64,000 bases of DNA, from positions 186,001-250,000 of the forward strand of contig NZ_LANJ01000012.1 in assembly GCF_000971295.1 (NCBI RefSeq), read 5' to 3'. Shown here one piece after another: positions 8,221-16,882 of this stretch (its first letter is position 1; every line of letters begins with the position of its first letter). A model generated the notes under the pieces. The model was not told where the DNA came from. It worked only from the letters and a program-made list of their open reading frames with translations, and did not search any database. Both the position numbers and the translations under genes were made by a program. The DNA comes from Devosia epidermidihirudinis (lineage in GTDB: Bacteria; Pseudomonadota; Alphaproteobacteria; Rhizobiales; Devosiaceae).

Positions 8221-9060
8221 GTGGACAAAACCATCCAGCCGCTGATCTCGCTGCGCAACGTCGGCAAGTCCTTCAAGGACGGGCAGGTGCGAGCACTCGA
8301 CAACATTTCGTTCGATGTGCGACCCGGCGAATTCATCAGCCTTGTGGGCCCCAGCGGGTGTGGCAAGACCACGCTGCTGCGCCTGATCAACGGCTTGATT
8401 GGCGTCGATGAAGGCAGCGTGAGCGTGATGGGCGCGCCGCCTGTGCCGGGGCCCGATCTGGCAATGGTATTTCAATCGGCGCGCTTGCTGCCCTGGCTGA
8501 CCGTGGTGGGCAATATCGAATTTGTGCTGTCGCTACGCGGGCTGTCGCGCGGCGAGCGGAGTCAGCGGGCATTGGCCTTGCTCGGCGCGGTGGGCCTGCG
8601 CGATTTCGCCGGGGCCTATCCCCATGAACTGTCGGGCGGCATGCAGCAGCGCGTGGGGCTGGCGCGAGCGTTGGCGGTTGAGCCCAAAGTGTTGCTGATG
8701 GATGAGCCCTTTGCAGCGCTGGACGCGATGACGCGCGAAGTGTTGCGCAGCGAGCTGCTGCAAATGTGGTCGCGGCGGCGCATGGCGATTGTGTTCGTGA
8801 CCCACGATATCGACGAGGCAATCTTGCTGTCACAGCGCATCGTGCTGTTGCGGCCACGGCCCGGCCGGATCGACGAAATCGTTGATGTAGACCTGCCCGA
8901 GCCGCGCTGGAAGCATGATCCGCGCACCCTGCCGGCCTTTGCCGAGATGCGGGCGCATCTGTGGGCCCGCATCCACGACATGGTGCGCGATGGGGCGGAG
9001 CTGGAAGAGCTGGCGGGGGCATTTCCGACCGATGACGGGCTGGAAAAGTCTGACTTATAG
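8221..9060 (+). CDS. ABC transporter ATP-binding protein, nitrate/sulfonate/taurine type
   Basis: This 279-residue ATPase would power import through the preceding permease. It begins with a GTG at 8221, directly after the permease stop, so translation is probably coupled. Walker A is GPSGCGKTT, the signature is LSGGMQQRVGLARAL, and Walker B is VLLMDEPFAALD, followed by the switch histidine in VFVTHDIDEA. These are typical of the SsuB/TauB/NrtD group. The C-terminal tail (after about residue 230) is longer than the catalytic core needs, as is common in this group. Confidence 0.92.
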   Translation: MDKTIQPLISLRNVGKSFKDGQVRALDNISFDVRPGEFISLVGPSGCGKTTLLRLINGLIGVDEGSVSVMGAPPVPGPDLAMVFQSARLLPWLTVVGNIEFVLSLRGLSRGERSQRALALLGAVGLRDFAGAYPHELSGGMQQRVGLARALAVEPKVLLMDEPFAALDAMTREVLRSELLQMWSRRRMAIVFVTHDIDEAILLSQRIVLLRPRPGRIDEIVDVDLPEPRWKHDPRTLPAFAEMRAHLWARIHDMVRDGAELEELAGAFPTDDGLEKSDL

Positions 9061-9176
9061 GATTTTCCTATAGCAACGATAGAGTGTTAGGCCCGCACCG
9101 GCTCTGACCTAATGGCATCTTGTATCCCAGCTGCATTGCGACTCGCTGGGGCGACGATGTCATAGGGTGTAAGTGC

Positions 9177-10901
9177 ATGAGCGGGGTCCGCGCTGAGAAT
9201 TTATCGCCGCTGCAGCGCGCGGCTTGGACTGCTCATCTGGCAGGGCATCTGCTGGAGCGCGCGGGCTTTGGCGGCACGCCAGAGCAGATCACCCGGCTGG
9301 CCGCACTATCGCCAGAAGAGGCCGTCGCCTCGCTGGTGAACTATGCCGGCCAGAGCAATGGTCATCTGGCTCCCTTCGAAGAATCTGGATTTTGGGACGC
9401 GTCGCTCAAGGACTTTCCCGCCAGCCGCCCTGCGGCGACCGTATTGGCCGAGCGCACTGGCCAGGCCATGGGCGTGGCCGTCAAGCCGGGCGGCCAGCGT
9501 CCACTCCAGCCCATCACCAATAGGTTCTTTTATTGGCTGCGCGCCTCGACGCTGGAGACGCGGCGGCTGGCATTCTGGTGGCTCGACCGCATGGTGCGGA
9601 CGGCGCGCCCGCTCGAAGAAAAACTGACCCTATTCTGGCATGGGCACTTCGCCACCAGCGAAGAAAAGCTGCGCGACTATCGCAAGATCCAGCTGCAGCT
9701 AGAAACGCTGCGCGCCGGCGCCAGCGGCAATTTCGGCGATCTACTGGTGGCTGTGGCCAAGGACCCGGCCATGCTGGTGTTTCTCGACGCGGCACAGAAT
9801 GTCAAAGGCGCGCCCAACGAGAACTTTGGCCGCGAGGTGATGGAATTGTTCACGATGGGCGTGGGCAATTACACCGAGGACGACATTCGCGAGGCCGCCC
9901 GCGCCTTTACCGGCTGGGGCAATGATGACCTAAGCTTCGTCATCGATCCCGACAAGCACGACGCGGGCGTAAAGACCTTCCTCGGCCAGAGTGGGAATTT
10001 CGCCGGCGAAGACATTTTGCGCATCATTCTGGCGCAGAAGCAGACCGCGATTTACATCGCCAGCAAGCTCTATCGGTTCTTTGTGCGCGAAGAGATTTCG
10101 CCCGAATTTGCAATCGTGCTGGGCGACCTGCTGCGGAACAATGGTTACGAGATCGCGCCGTTCCTGACGACGGTTTTTCTGTCTGAGGATTTTTACAGCG
10201 AAGCGTCGGTCGCCACCCATATCAAGTCGCCGACCGAGCTTTTGGTCTCGACCTATCGCAAGCTTGGGCTCGATGCCCTGCCCGGCATTCCCGACCCGAA
10301 CTCGGTCAGCAAGACGCTGGGGCAAATTCTGCTCTATCCGCCTACAGTGGCCGGGTGGGGCGAAGGGCGCGCCTGGATAACCCCGGGGCTGTTGTTCGAG
10401 CGCTCCAACTTCGCCCGCGAAGTGATGTTCCCCGACATTATCGGCTTCCGCGATCCGGAACGGAACCCCGGTGCCGAAGTGCGCCGGGTCAACGCCAATA
10501 TCATCGCGGGCATGGAAATCACTGCGGCAACGCTCGAAGAAGGCGCGGCGCTGAGCACGGCGGCGGGCATTCAGGAGAGCTTCAACACGCGGTACGCCAG
10601 CCTTGTCGGGTATCAGCAGGCGCTGTCAAAGCTCAAGCCAACACCGCGTGCAGCGGCCCAATTCAGCCTCTCGGAGATGGTGACGGATGCGGGCGCGACG
10701 ACGGCGACAGAAGCCGTTGATCATTTGATCACGCGGTTCATGCGCGTGGCGTTGTCGGCCAATGCGCGGGCAGCTCTCATCGGCACGCTAGAGCATGAGC
10801 TTGGCACCAGCCAATTGGCCGAGGCCGAGAGCTACATGGAACACGGGCTGCGGCTTGTGGGCCACCTCATCATGAGTTCACCCCAATATCAGCTCGCCTG
10901 A
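9177..10901 (+). CDS. DUF1800 domain protein
   Basis: The 574-residue product belongs to the uncharacterised DUF1800 family, recognised by FWHGHFATSEEKLRDYRKIQ, the segment PNENFGREVMELFTMGVGNY and EAARAFTGW. The ATG at 9177 is preferred, with AGGGTG upstream; an upstream in-frame ATG at 9120 would add residues that do not look like the family. No signal peptide is obvious. The DUF1501 gene follows after 14 bases. DUF1800 and DUF1501 genes are commonly found as neighbours and are thought to act together, but the biochemical role is unknown. Finding them between an importer's ATPase and its binding protein suggests action on the same substrate. Confidence 0.88.
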   Translation: MSGVRAENLSPLQRAAWTAHLAGHLLERAGFGGTPEQITRLAALSPEEAVASLVNYAGQSNGHLAPFEESGFWDASLKDFPASRPAATVLAERTGQAMGVAVKPGGQRPLQPITNRFFYWLRASTLETRRLAFWWLDRMVRTARPLEEKLTLFWHGHFATSEEKLRDYRKIQLQLETLRAGASGNFGDLLVAVAKDPAMLVFLDAAQNVKGAPNENFGREVMELFTMGVGNYTEDDIREAARAFTGWGNDDLSFVIDPDKHDAGVKTFLGQSGNFAGEDILRIILAQKQTAIYIASKLYRFFVREEISPEFAIVLGDLLRNNGYEIAPFLTTVFLSEDFYSEASVATHIKSPTELLVSTYRKLGLDALPGIPDPNSVSKTLGQILLYPPTVAGWGEGRAWITPGLLFERSNFAREVMFPDIIGFRDPERNPGAEVRRVNANIIAGMEITAATLEEGAALSTAAGIQESFNTRYASLVGYQQALSKLKPTPRAAAQFSLSEMVTDAGATTATEAVDHLITRFMRVALSANARAALIGTLEHELGTSQLAEAESYMEHGLRLVGHLIMSSPQYQLA

Positions 10902-10915
10902 GCGGAGACAGCCCC

Positions 10916-12163
10916 ATGGTACGCACCCCAAAGCTCAGCGGCAGCGACAAGGCAAACCTGCTTGGGTCCGGCTTTGGCAGCATGGTGCTGCAAGGCGCCA
11001 GCGGCATCAGCTCCTCGCCCGTCTGGTCCAAAGTGGCGGAAGCACAGGCGGCAGCCAATGACCGTATCCTTGTGATCGTCGAACTTTCGGGGGGAAATGA
11101 CGGCCTCAACACGGTCATCCCCTTTGCTGACGACGCCTACTACAAGGCGCGGCCGAACCTGGGCATCCGCAAGGACAAGCTGCTGCAGATCGACGAGCAT
11201 TTTGGCTTCCAGAAATCCATGGCCGGGTTCGAACGGCTCTACAAAGACGGCATGATGGGGCTGGTGCATGGCGTGGGCTATGATCAGCCCTCGTTCTCGC
11301 ATTTTTCGTCCATGGCCTTCTGGCAGACCGGCGCGCCCAATAGCGGCGAGGCCTATGGCTGGCTGGGGCGCATGGCCGACGCGATTGATCCGCTTGGCCA
11401 CACCAGCAATTTCCTCGTCAATATCGATGATGGGCAGTCGCTGGCCGTGCGCTCGATGAACCACGTGCCGCTTGTGTTCAACAATCCGGACAACTTCACC
11501 CGGCGGCTCTATCACGAGGAAATGGCGGCGATCGGGGCCATCGATTCACGCGGCGGCAATGGCGGCGCCAATGCCTCGCAGGACTTCTTGTTCGATATCG
11601 CCGCCAGCGCCAATAGCTCCGAGCAACTGGTGCGCGATGCGTGGAATTCCTACAGCACGCCCATCGACTACGGGCTGGTGCCGTTTGGGTTGGAGCGGGT
11701 GGCGGCGCTGATCGCCGCTGACTTCCCGACAAAGGTCTACTACGTCCCCTACCGCAATAATGCCTTCGACACCCATGTCTATCAGGGCGACCTGCATTCG
11801 CGGCTGTGGTCGTACACGTCCGATCATATCTCGGGCTTTGTGCGCGATATGGAGCGGGTTGGCCGAGCCGATGACGTCGTCGTCATGGTGTTCAGCGAGT
11901 TCGGGCGGCGCGTGGCGGAGAACACCAGCCTTGGTACCGATCACGGCACGGCGGGCCCGGCCTTTGTCATCGGCAAGCCGGTGACCGGCGGACAATATGG
12001 CGGCGTGGTGAGCCTCACCGATCTCGACGACGGCAACCTCAAATACACCACCGATTTCCGGCGGATCTATTCAACCCTGATCCAGGGATGGATGGGGCAC
12101 GACCAAGCCTCCAGCATCCTCAAAAACGAGTTCAGCGGCATCCCGCTGTTTGCCAAAAGCTAG
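10916..12163 (+). CDS. DUF1501 domain protein (alkaline-phosphatase/sulfatase-like fold)
   Basis: The 415-residue product is a DUF1501 protein, with the family's ELSGGNDGLNTVIPF near residue 60, HGVGYDQPSFSHF in the middle and VVMVFSEFGRRVAENTSLGT followed by DHGTAGPAFVIG near the end. DUF1501 proteins share the alkaline phosphatase/sulfatase superfamily architecture, and the conserved Asp/His residues here (the D and H of TDHGTAGP, the H of QPSFSHF) could bind metal. Many family members have a Tat signal; none is clear here, although the start of the protein (LLGSGFGSMVLQGAS) is mildly hydrophobic. A hydrolase acting on the solute carried by this operon's importer is an inference. Confidence 0.88.
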   Translation: MVRTPKLSGSDKANLLGSGFGSMVLQGASGISSSPVWSKVAEAQAAANDRILVIVELSGGNDGLNTVIPFADDAYYKARPNLGIRKDKLLQIDEHFGFQKSMAGFERLYKDGMMGLVHGVGYDQPSFSHFSSMAFWQTGAPNSGEAYGWLGRMADAIDPLGHTSNFLVNIDDGQSLAVRSMNHVPLVFNNPDNFTRRLYHEEMAAIGAIDSRGGNGGANASQDFLFDIAASANSSEQLVRDAWNSYSTPIDYGLVPFGLERVAALIAADFPTKVYYVPYRNNAFDTHVYQGDLHSRLWSYTSDHISGFVRDMERVGRADDVVVMVFSEFGRRVAENTSLGTDHGTAGPAFVIGKPVTGGQYGGVVSLTDLDDGNLKYTTDFRRIYSTLIQGWMGHDQASSILKNEFSGIPLFAKS

Positions 12164-12206
12164 CGGGTTGGCCCGTCAGCCGTCATCACTACACTGAGAG
12201 TCCACC

Positions 12207-13262
12207 ATGTTCCAATTCCGTCGTCCCCTGATGGCTGCCCTTGCAACGGGTCTGAGCCTTGCCGCCCTGCTCGGCCCTGCCGCTGCGCAGAACATCCATC
12301 CTGATGTACTCGAGCTCAAGCTGGCGCTGGCCGTTGCCGACACCAATGTGAACCCGACGACCTCGTCGCTGTTCAAGCTGGCCGAAAGCATGGGCTTTTA
12401 TGAAAAGCACGGGCTCAAGATCGATATCGTTTCACTCGACGGCACCCCCCAGGCTGTGGCGGCGCTGAACTCGGGCGCGGTGGACATTGCTGACATCGCC
12501 ATCGACTCCGCCATTCGCCTGCGCGCTGACAATGACGTGCCGGTTCGCGGTTTTGTGGCGATTGCCATGGGCAGCGCGTTCCTGATTGCGGCCAAGGATG
12601 ACATCACGACCGTCGATGATCTGGTGGGGCGCTCCTACGCCATCGCCGACAATGGCAGCCTTGACCACAACCTGACGGAAGCCGTTCTGGGCACCTATGG
12701 CATCGCCTCGGACGGTCCGAATTATGTTGCCATCGGCTCACCCGATGTGCGCGTGCAGGCACTTGCTGCCGGCCAGGTCGATGCGACCACGGTATCGTTC
12801 GGCACATATATGACTATCGCTGGAACGCCCGGCGTTCATGTGCTCGTGCAGCCCGACGCTTACTCGGAACGCGCGCCTGCCATGGCAAAGTTCATCGCGG
12901 CGCTGGACGGCACGATCGAAACCAAGCGCGAAGCGCTGCAGCGTTTCACTGATGCACTGACCGACGCTGCCCGCACGATGGAAGCCAATCGTGAAGGCTG
13001 GGTGGATGCCATGGTTGTGGCCCGCGATGACCTGTCGCGCGAAAGCCTTGAGGCCACCTCCGAACTCAACGCCACGCGCTGGTGCATCAACGGCTGCATG
13101 AAGCACGAGAACCTCGAAAAGGCAGTCGACTTCATCTACGCCAAGTCAGACTTCAAGGACGTCGCCAAGATCAGCGTCGATGACATCATCGACCTGAGCT
13201 TTACTCAAAAGACGCTGGAAACCCTCGGCACCGCTGGCGGCAACGGCCTCGACGCCCGCTGA
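12207..13262 (+). CDS. ABC transporter substrate-binding protein, NMT1/SsuA type
   Basis: The 351-residue product has a Sec signal peptide (about 1-27, ending near GPAAAQ) and then the NMT1/SsuA-like periplasmic binding fold, seen in LFKLAESMGFYEKHGLKIDI and AVAALNSGAVDIADI. It would deliver the solute to the permease at 7335. GAGAG precedes the ATG at 12207. It is the last gene of the operon and is followed at once by a strong hairpin. Two cysteines near residue 295 (RWCINGCMKHENL) may form a disulfide. The ligand cannot be read from the sequence. Confidence 0.9.
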   Translation: MFQFRRPLMAALATGLSLAALLGPAAAQNIHPDVLELKLALAVADTNVNPTTSSLFKLAESMGFYEKHGLKIDIVSLDGTPQAVAALNSGAVDIADIAIDSAIRLRADNDVPVRGFVAIAMGSAFLIAAKDDITTVDDLVGRSYAIADNGSLDHNLTEAVLGTYGIASDGPNYVAIGSPDVRVQALAAGQVDATTVSFGTYMTIAGTPGVHVLVQPDAYSERAPAMAKFIAALDGTIETKREALQRFTDALTDAARTMEANREGWVDAMVVARDDLSRESLEATSELNATRWCINGCMKHENLEKAVDFIYAKSDFKDVAKISVDDIIDLSFTQKTLETLGTAGGNGLDAR

Positions 13263-13267
13263 TCATT

Positions 13268-13300
13268 GCGACGCCAGCAAGCCCCGCTTGCTGGCGTCGC
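13268..13300 (+). terminator. Strong hairpin ending the LysR-controlled ABC operon
   Basis: A perfect 14-bp stem, GCGACGCCAGCAAG with CTTGCTGGCGTCGC, closes a CCCCG loop five bases after the binding-protein stop. No T-run follows. Its presence argues against the in-frame TTG start for rlmB at 13288, which would lie inside the stem. Confidence 0.65.
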
Positions 13301-13323
13301 ACAAAGGCGCTACGGCTGCGAAT

Positions 13324-14076
13324 ATGAGCATCAACAAATTCCCCCCCAAGCCGCGCTACAATCCAGATGATGGCCCGGTCTATCTGTATGGCCTGCACAC
13401 TGTGCGGGCTGCGCTGGACAACAAAAACCGCATCAAGAAAGTGCTGCTGGCGACGCCAAATGCGCTGTTGCGGCTCAAAGAGACCGGCGAAATCGGCAAG
13501 GTAACCGTCAAGGAGACCACACCCAAGGAACTCGACCGCTTGCTGGGCGACGATGCAGTGCATCAGGGCGCCGCGCTTGAGGTCGATCCGGTCAGCCGCT
13601 TTGGCCTCGAAGACATCAAGCCGCTCAAGCTGGTTGTGGTGCTCGACCAGATCACCGACCCGCACAATGTCGGCGCCATCCTGCGTACAGCGTGCGCTTT
13701 TGGTGCGGATGCAGTCATTACGACAGCCCGCCACTCGCCACGCGAAACCGGCGTTATGGCCAAGTCGGCGTCAGGTGCGCTCGATCTGGTACCCATGATT
13801 GAAGTGCGCAACCTCGGCGATGCGCTGGAAAAGCTGAAGGCCCGCGGCATGTTAGTGCTGGGTTTTGACTCGGAATCGGAACAGCAGCTCAAGCCACGAA
13901 TAGACGATCAACCACTGGCGATCGTTATGGGAGCTGAAGGCAAGGGCCTGCGCCAGCGCACCCGCGAACTCTGCGACGAGATGGTCAAGTTGGACATGCC
14001 CGGCCCGATCAAATCGCTGAACGTTTCCAACGCTGCCGCGATCGCTCTGTTCGCGGCCACTGCCGGACGATCCTGA
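13324..14076 (+). CDS. rlmB: 23S rRNA (guanosine-2'-O-)-methyltransferase RlmB
   Basis: This 250-residue SpoU/TrmH-family enzyme would 2'-O-methylate a guanosine of 23S rRNA with S-adenosylmethionine. The N-terminal substrate-binding part begins at VYLYGLHTVRAAL. The SPOUT catalytic core shows motif 1 LDQITDPHNVGAILRTACAF, motif 2 IVMGAEGKGLR and the knot motif 3 SLNVSNAAAIALF. The ATG at 13324 is chosen because an upstream TTG falls in the preceding terminator. The next gene overlaps its stop (TGATG). RlmB is the most likely identity, but related TrmH-type paralogues act on tRNA or other rRNA sites. Confidence 0.85.
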   Translation: MSINKFPPKPRYNPDDGPVYLYGLHTVRAALDNKNRIKKVLLATPNALLRLKETGEIGKVTVKETTPKELDRLLGDDAVHQGAALEVDPVSRFGLEDIKPLKLVVVLDQITDPHNVGAILRTACAFGADAVITTARHSPRETGVMAKSASGALDLVPMIEVRNLGDALEKLKARGMLVLGFDSESEQQLKPRIDDQPLAIVMGAEGKGLRQRTRELCDEMVKLDMPGPIKSLNVSNAAAIALFAATAGRS

Positions 14077-14465
14077 TGAGCCAATTCGAACCCTTCGCCA
14101 TTGCTCTGCGCCTGTCTGGTGTCAGCATTGGCCAGAATGATCTCGACACCCAACTCAAGCAGCTGACCAGCCGCTATGAGCCCGAAGACGCCGACGCGAG
14201 CTTTTACGCTCAGGTCGACGTGGATGCAGATAATCCGGTGCGGGCTTTGCTCGAACTGGCCGAACGCTCTGGTCCGGCGATCGCCGCGATGCTTGAAGAT
14301 CGTCGCATCGGCAAAGCAGTACTCGACATCGCCTTCGACTTCCCCGAGCACGGCGAGGCTATGTCCGCCCGCCTGCCCGCGCACGTGGCTGCAGCTATTG
14401 CCAGCCATGGCATCGACGTTGAAGTGTCGGTCTATCTCACCAACGTTGAAGACGACGAAGAATAA
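14076..14465 (+). CDS. Hypothetical protein translationally coupled to rlmB
   Basis: The 129-residue acidic product starts at an ATG overlapping the rlmB stop (TGATG), so the two are probably co-translated. Two structural halves are suggested by strand-rich starts (FAIALRLSGVSIGQNDLDTQ and then AVLDIAFDFPEHG). The end is very acidic (NVEDDEE). The fold may be DUF4279-like, but I am not sure of that. No signal peptide or membrane segment is visible. Function unknown. Confidence 0.7.
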   Translation: MSQFEPFAIALRLSGVSIGQNDLDTQLKQLTSRYEPEDADASFYAQVDVDADNPVRALLELAERSGPAIAAMLEDRRIGKAVLDIAFDFPEHGEAMSARLPAHVAAAIASHGIDVEVSVYLTNVEDDEE

Positions 14466-14473
14466 TAGCCGTT

Positions 14474-14494
14474 GGCACGCTCTTAGAGCGTGCC
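14474..14494. terminator. Bidirectional hairpin between convergent genes
   Basis: GGCACGCTC and GAGCGTGCC form a perfect 9-bp stem with a TTA loop. It lies 9 bases past the stop of the plus-strand gene, and its loop is the TAA stop of the minus-strand deacetylase gene, so it can serve both transcripts. Confidence 0.6.
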
Positions 14495-15391
14495 ATTCTG
14501 GCTCGGCACATCAGCCGTGATCACGTCGCGACCAAATACACCATTGTCCTTGGGCACAAGCCGAACAACCGTGTAGCCGCGCTGTTCCAGCTCCGAAAGG
14601 AAGCGCGGCAACAGGTCAACCGTACGCTGGTGAATGTCGTGGAACAGCACGATGCCGCTGCCTCGTGCATCCAGCCGCGACAAGGTGCGCTGCAGAACCA
14701 CGTCCGCAGTTTCCTTGTAGTAGTCCTTGCTGTCAACATCGACATCGAGAACCACGACACTGCCCTGCATCAGATTGGTCCGCAGAAAACCATTTTGTGC
14801 CAAATAGGGAAAACGGAAGAACGGCGACAGCGTTTGACCGCTACCAGCCAGCGCCAGCGCAACAGCACGTTCGCCCTTGGCAATCTCGTCGACAGCCTCC
14901 TGGCGGCTCAGCGTCGTTAGATCAACGTGACCGAACGTGTGGCTGCCGACAGTGTGCCCCTTGTTGGCAACCAGCTGGGCCAGCTTTGGATTGGCCTCCG
15001 CGGCCGAACCGAGCATCAGGAATGTCGCTTTGACGCCGAAATGATCGAGGCTGGCCAGGATCTGGCTGGTCTTGCCTGGGCGCGGACCATCGTCAAACGT
15101 GAGAATAACCTCACCCTGCCGCAGGGCAATATCACTGCTGGAGCCGACGGCAAGTGTGCGACCGCCGAGATGGCCGGTCGAGAAAATACGCTCAGGAATA
15201 GGCTGTTGCGAAATGGGAGCAGATGCCTTGAGGATCGCACCGGTCACGACTGGCGCTTCCGTCGTGGTCGTCTGGGTCAACACCGCGCGCTCGACGGGAG
15301 GCTTGGCGCAACCTGCAAGTGCAGCGGCCACAAATACGAAAGAAATAGCAAAACGCGAAAGCGACACGAGCTGAACTCTGGACAACGTCAA
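14483..15391 (-). CDS. Polysaccharide deacetylase family lipoprotein
   Basis: The 302-residue product has a lipoprotein signal ending in LAGC (Cys about 28), so it is probably anchored in the outer membrane facing the periplasm. The NodB-type deacetylase domain (about 85-265) shows motif 1 TFDDGPRPGK with the catalytic Asp and the metal Asp. Motif 2 SHTFGHVDL supplies the metal histidines, motif 3 is FFRFPYL, and the later motif is IVLFHDIH. It would remove acetyl groups from an N- or O-acetylated glycan. The start at 15391 is a TTG; a GTG at 15367 gives a more compact signal (VSLSRFAISFVFVAAALAGC) and may be the real one. Confidence 0.85.
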   Translation of the reverse strand: MTLSRVQLVSLSRFAISFVFVAAALAGCAKPPVERAVLTQTTTTEAPVVTGAILKASAPISQQPIPERIFSTGHLGGRTLAVGSSSDIALRQGEVILTFDDGPRPGKTSQILASLDHFGVKATFLMLGSAAEANPKLAQLVANKGHTVGSHTFGHVDLTTLSRQEAVDEIAKGERAVALALAGSGQTLSPFFRFPYLAQNGFLRTNLMQGSVVVLDVDVDSKDYYKETADVVLQRTLSRLDARGSGIVLFHDIHQRTVDLLPRFLSELEQRGYTVVRLVPKDNGVFGRDVITADVPSQNGTL

Positions 15392-15445
15392 CAGAGTGCA
15401 CTTTCGACAATTATGGTTAATTATCCGCTTGTAAATCCTTAAGAA

Positions 15446-15910
15446 TTACTTGCCAGCGTCGGATTTCGCTTTCCGTCCAAGGGTATCGAGGGCACTCAAA
15501 AAGGCCGAGCGATCCGCAGGTCGAAAACCCGGATTGTACCCTTTTATCTCGCCCGTCTCACGCAGATGCTGCTTGAGATCGCGCATCGCCAAAGCCATGC
15601 CAATCGACGCGGGCGTGAAGGGCTTACCGGTAAACCCAAGCACATGGCAACCCTTGTCGATGGCTCTACTGGCGAGAGGAATATCGGCCGTCAAAACGAT
15701 GTCGTTGGCCTGCGCCTGTTCGACAATCCAGTCATCCGCCGCGTCGGCGCCAGCGGGTACCACAATGACCCGAACCATCGGATCGCGAGAGGGCCGCACC
15801 CCCCCATTGCTGACCAGCGTCACCACGAGGCCAAGCCGCTCGGCCACGCGCATGGCTTCGTCCTTGACCGGACAAGCGTCGGCGTCGACAAAAATCTGAG
15901 GTGCCGCCAT
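15446..15910 (-). CDS. UPF0178 (YaiI/YqxD) family protein
   Basis: This 154-residue cytoplasmic protein matches the UPF0178 family (IFVDADACPVKDEAMRVAER, then LVSNGGVRPSRDP and IVLTADIPLASRAIDKGC). The conserved acidic residues (DADACP, TADIPLA) resemble the metal site of PIN-like nucleases, but its activity is not established. It starts 3 bases after the stop of the alpha/beta hydrolase, so the two are almost certainly in one transcript with the formaldehyde dehydrogenase gene. Confidence 0.9.
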   Translation of the reverse strand: MAAPQIFVDADACPVKDEAMRVAERLGLVVTLVSNGGVRPSRDPMVRVIVVPAGADAADDWIVEQAQANDIVLTADIPLASRAIDKGCHVLGFTGKPFTPASIGMALAMRDLKQHLRETGEIKGYNPGFRPADRSAFLSALDTLGRKAKSDAGK

Positions 15911-15913
15911 GAA

Positions 15914-16864
15914 CTACTGCACCGTCCCAAGGAAGGCGCGCAACGCAGCGTTATAGCGAGCGGGATCTTCCTTCCATGACTGAATGTGGTCGGCCTTGGT
16001 CCGCAGGTATTCAGTCGGGGCGTCGCGCCGCTCGACCAGAGCATCACTCGTAGCCACTGGCACGACCCGATCGGCCTCGCCGTGCGAGATGAACATCGGC
16101 CCAGCAAACTCGGCGAACACGGTGGTTGTGGTTGCAGAACCGATATTGATCGGCAGCTCAAGGGTACTCAGCCATAGTCCCCCGCGCGCCAGAATTGGCG
16201 CCAGAGGCAGACCAAGCCGCGCAACCTGCTCGACCACAATGGCCGGGAAGTCGACCGCTGGAGCGTCGAGAACAATCGCTGCGATCCTGTCCGCGAGCTC
16301 CGAGTGTAGCAGCGCCTGTCCCGCAATTCCCCCGCCCATGGATTCTGCAACGATCACCAGATCATCCGCTCCATGATCGAAGGCATATTGCATCGCCGCA
16401 TCCAGGTCATGCCACTCGGTGAGGCCGAAAGCGTAGAGACCGTCGGGAGACAACTGGGCACCGTCATCGTTGCGATAGGTGATTATCAGCGTGGGCAAGC
16501 CTGCGTCATGCAAAACAGGGAGGAAGCGATAGCCGTTCTCACGCCGCCCGCCGATGCCATGAACGACAATAGCCCAGCGCGAAGCGGCGGCGTCTGCAGC
16601 GGGCACCAGCCACGCAGGGGAAACGCCGAGTTCGGTTTCGATCTCGACGTTCTCAAAGTCATAGCCGTAGGCGGCCTTCGGGTCACCCACGTAGCCGATA
16701 TCGGCCGGGGACTGAGGCGCAGGCCAACCGTCGCCCTGGATTGTCGGCCCGCCCACCGTGAGAATGCCGCGCAGACTCTGCGCGGTCACCCAGCTGCCAT
16801 AGCCCAGGTAACCGACGAAGCCGATGATAAGCAGAACCAATATGATGCCAACTGGCTTACCCAT
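15914..16864 (-). CDS. Membrane-anchored alpha/beta hydrolase
   Basis: The product (316 residues from the ATG at 16864; a GTG directly before it is also possible) begins with one hydrophobic helix (about 5-24), so it is probably tethered to the inner membrane with the enzyme outside. The alpha/beta-hydrolase core shows the oxyanion region VVHGIGGRRENGY and the nucleophile elbow AESMGGG. The acid is probably in SHGEADRVVP and the histidine in KADHIQSW. It resembles the dienelactone-hydrolase/serine aminopeptidase-like groups and not the esterase D family of S-formylglutathione hydrolases. It lies 15 bases downstream of the formaldehyde dehydrogenase gene, but its substrate is unknown. Confidence 0.85.
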   Translation of the reverse strand: MGKPVGIILVLLIIGFVGYLGYGSWVTAQSLRGILTVGGPTIQGDGWPAPQSPADIGYVGDPKAAYGYDFENVEIETELGVSPAWLVPAADAAASRWAIVVHGIGGRRENGYRFLPVLHDAGLPTLIITYRNDDGAQLSPDGLYAFGLTEWHDLDAAMQYAFDHGADDLVIVAESMGGGIAGQALLHSELADRIAAIVLDAPAVDFPAIVVEQVARLGLPLAPILARGGLWLSTLELPINIGSATTTTVFAEFAGPMFISHGEADRVVPVATSDALVERRDAPTEYLRTKADHIQSWKEDPARYNAALRAFLGTVQ

Positions 16865-16882
16865 CACCTGCCCCGCTCCTGG

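Noticed and set aside
6893-8245. Plus-strand frame of 450 codons
   Set aside because: It overlaps the LysR start, the divergent gap and the permease in a different frame; the permease frame carries the EAA loop and membrane helices.
13288-13323. Earlier TTG start for rlmB
   Set aside because: The codon lies inside the perfect 14-bp terminator stem of the preceding operon; the ATG at 13324 gives the family's usual start.
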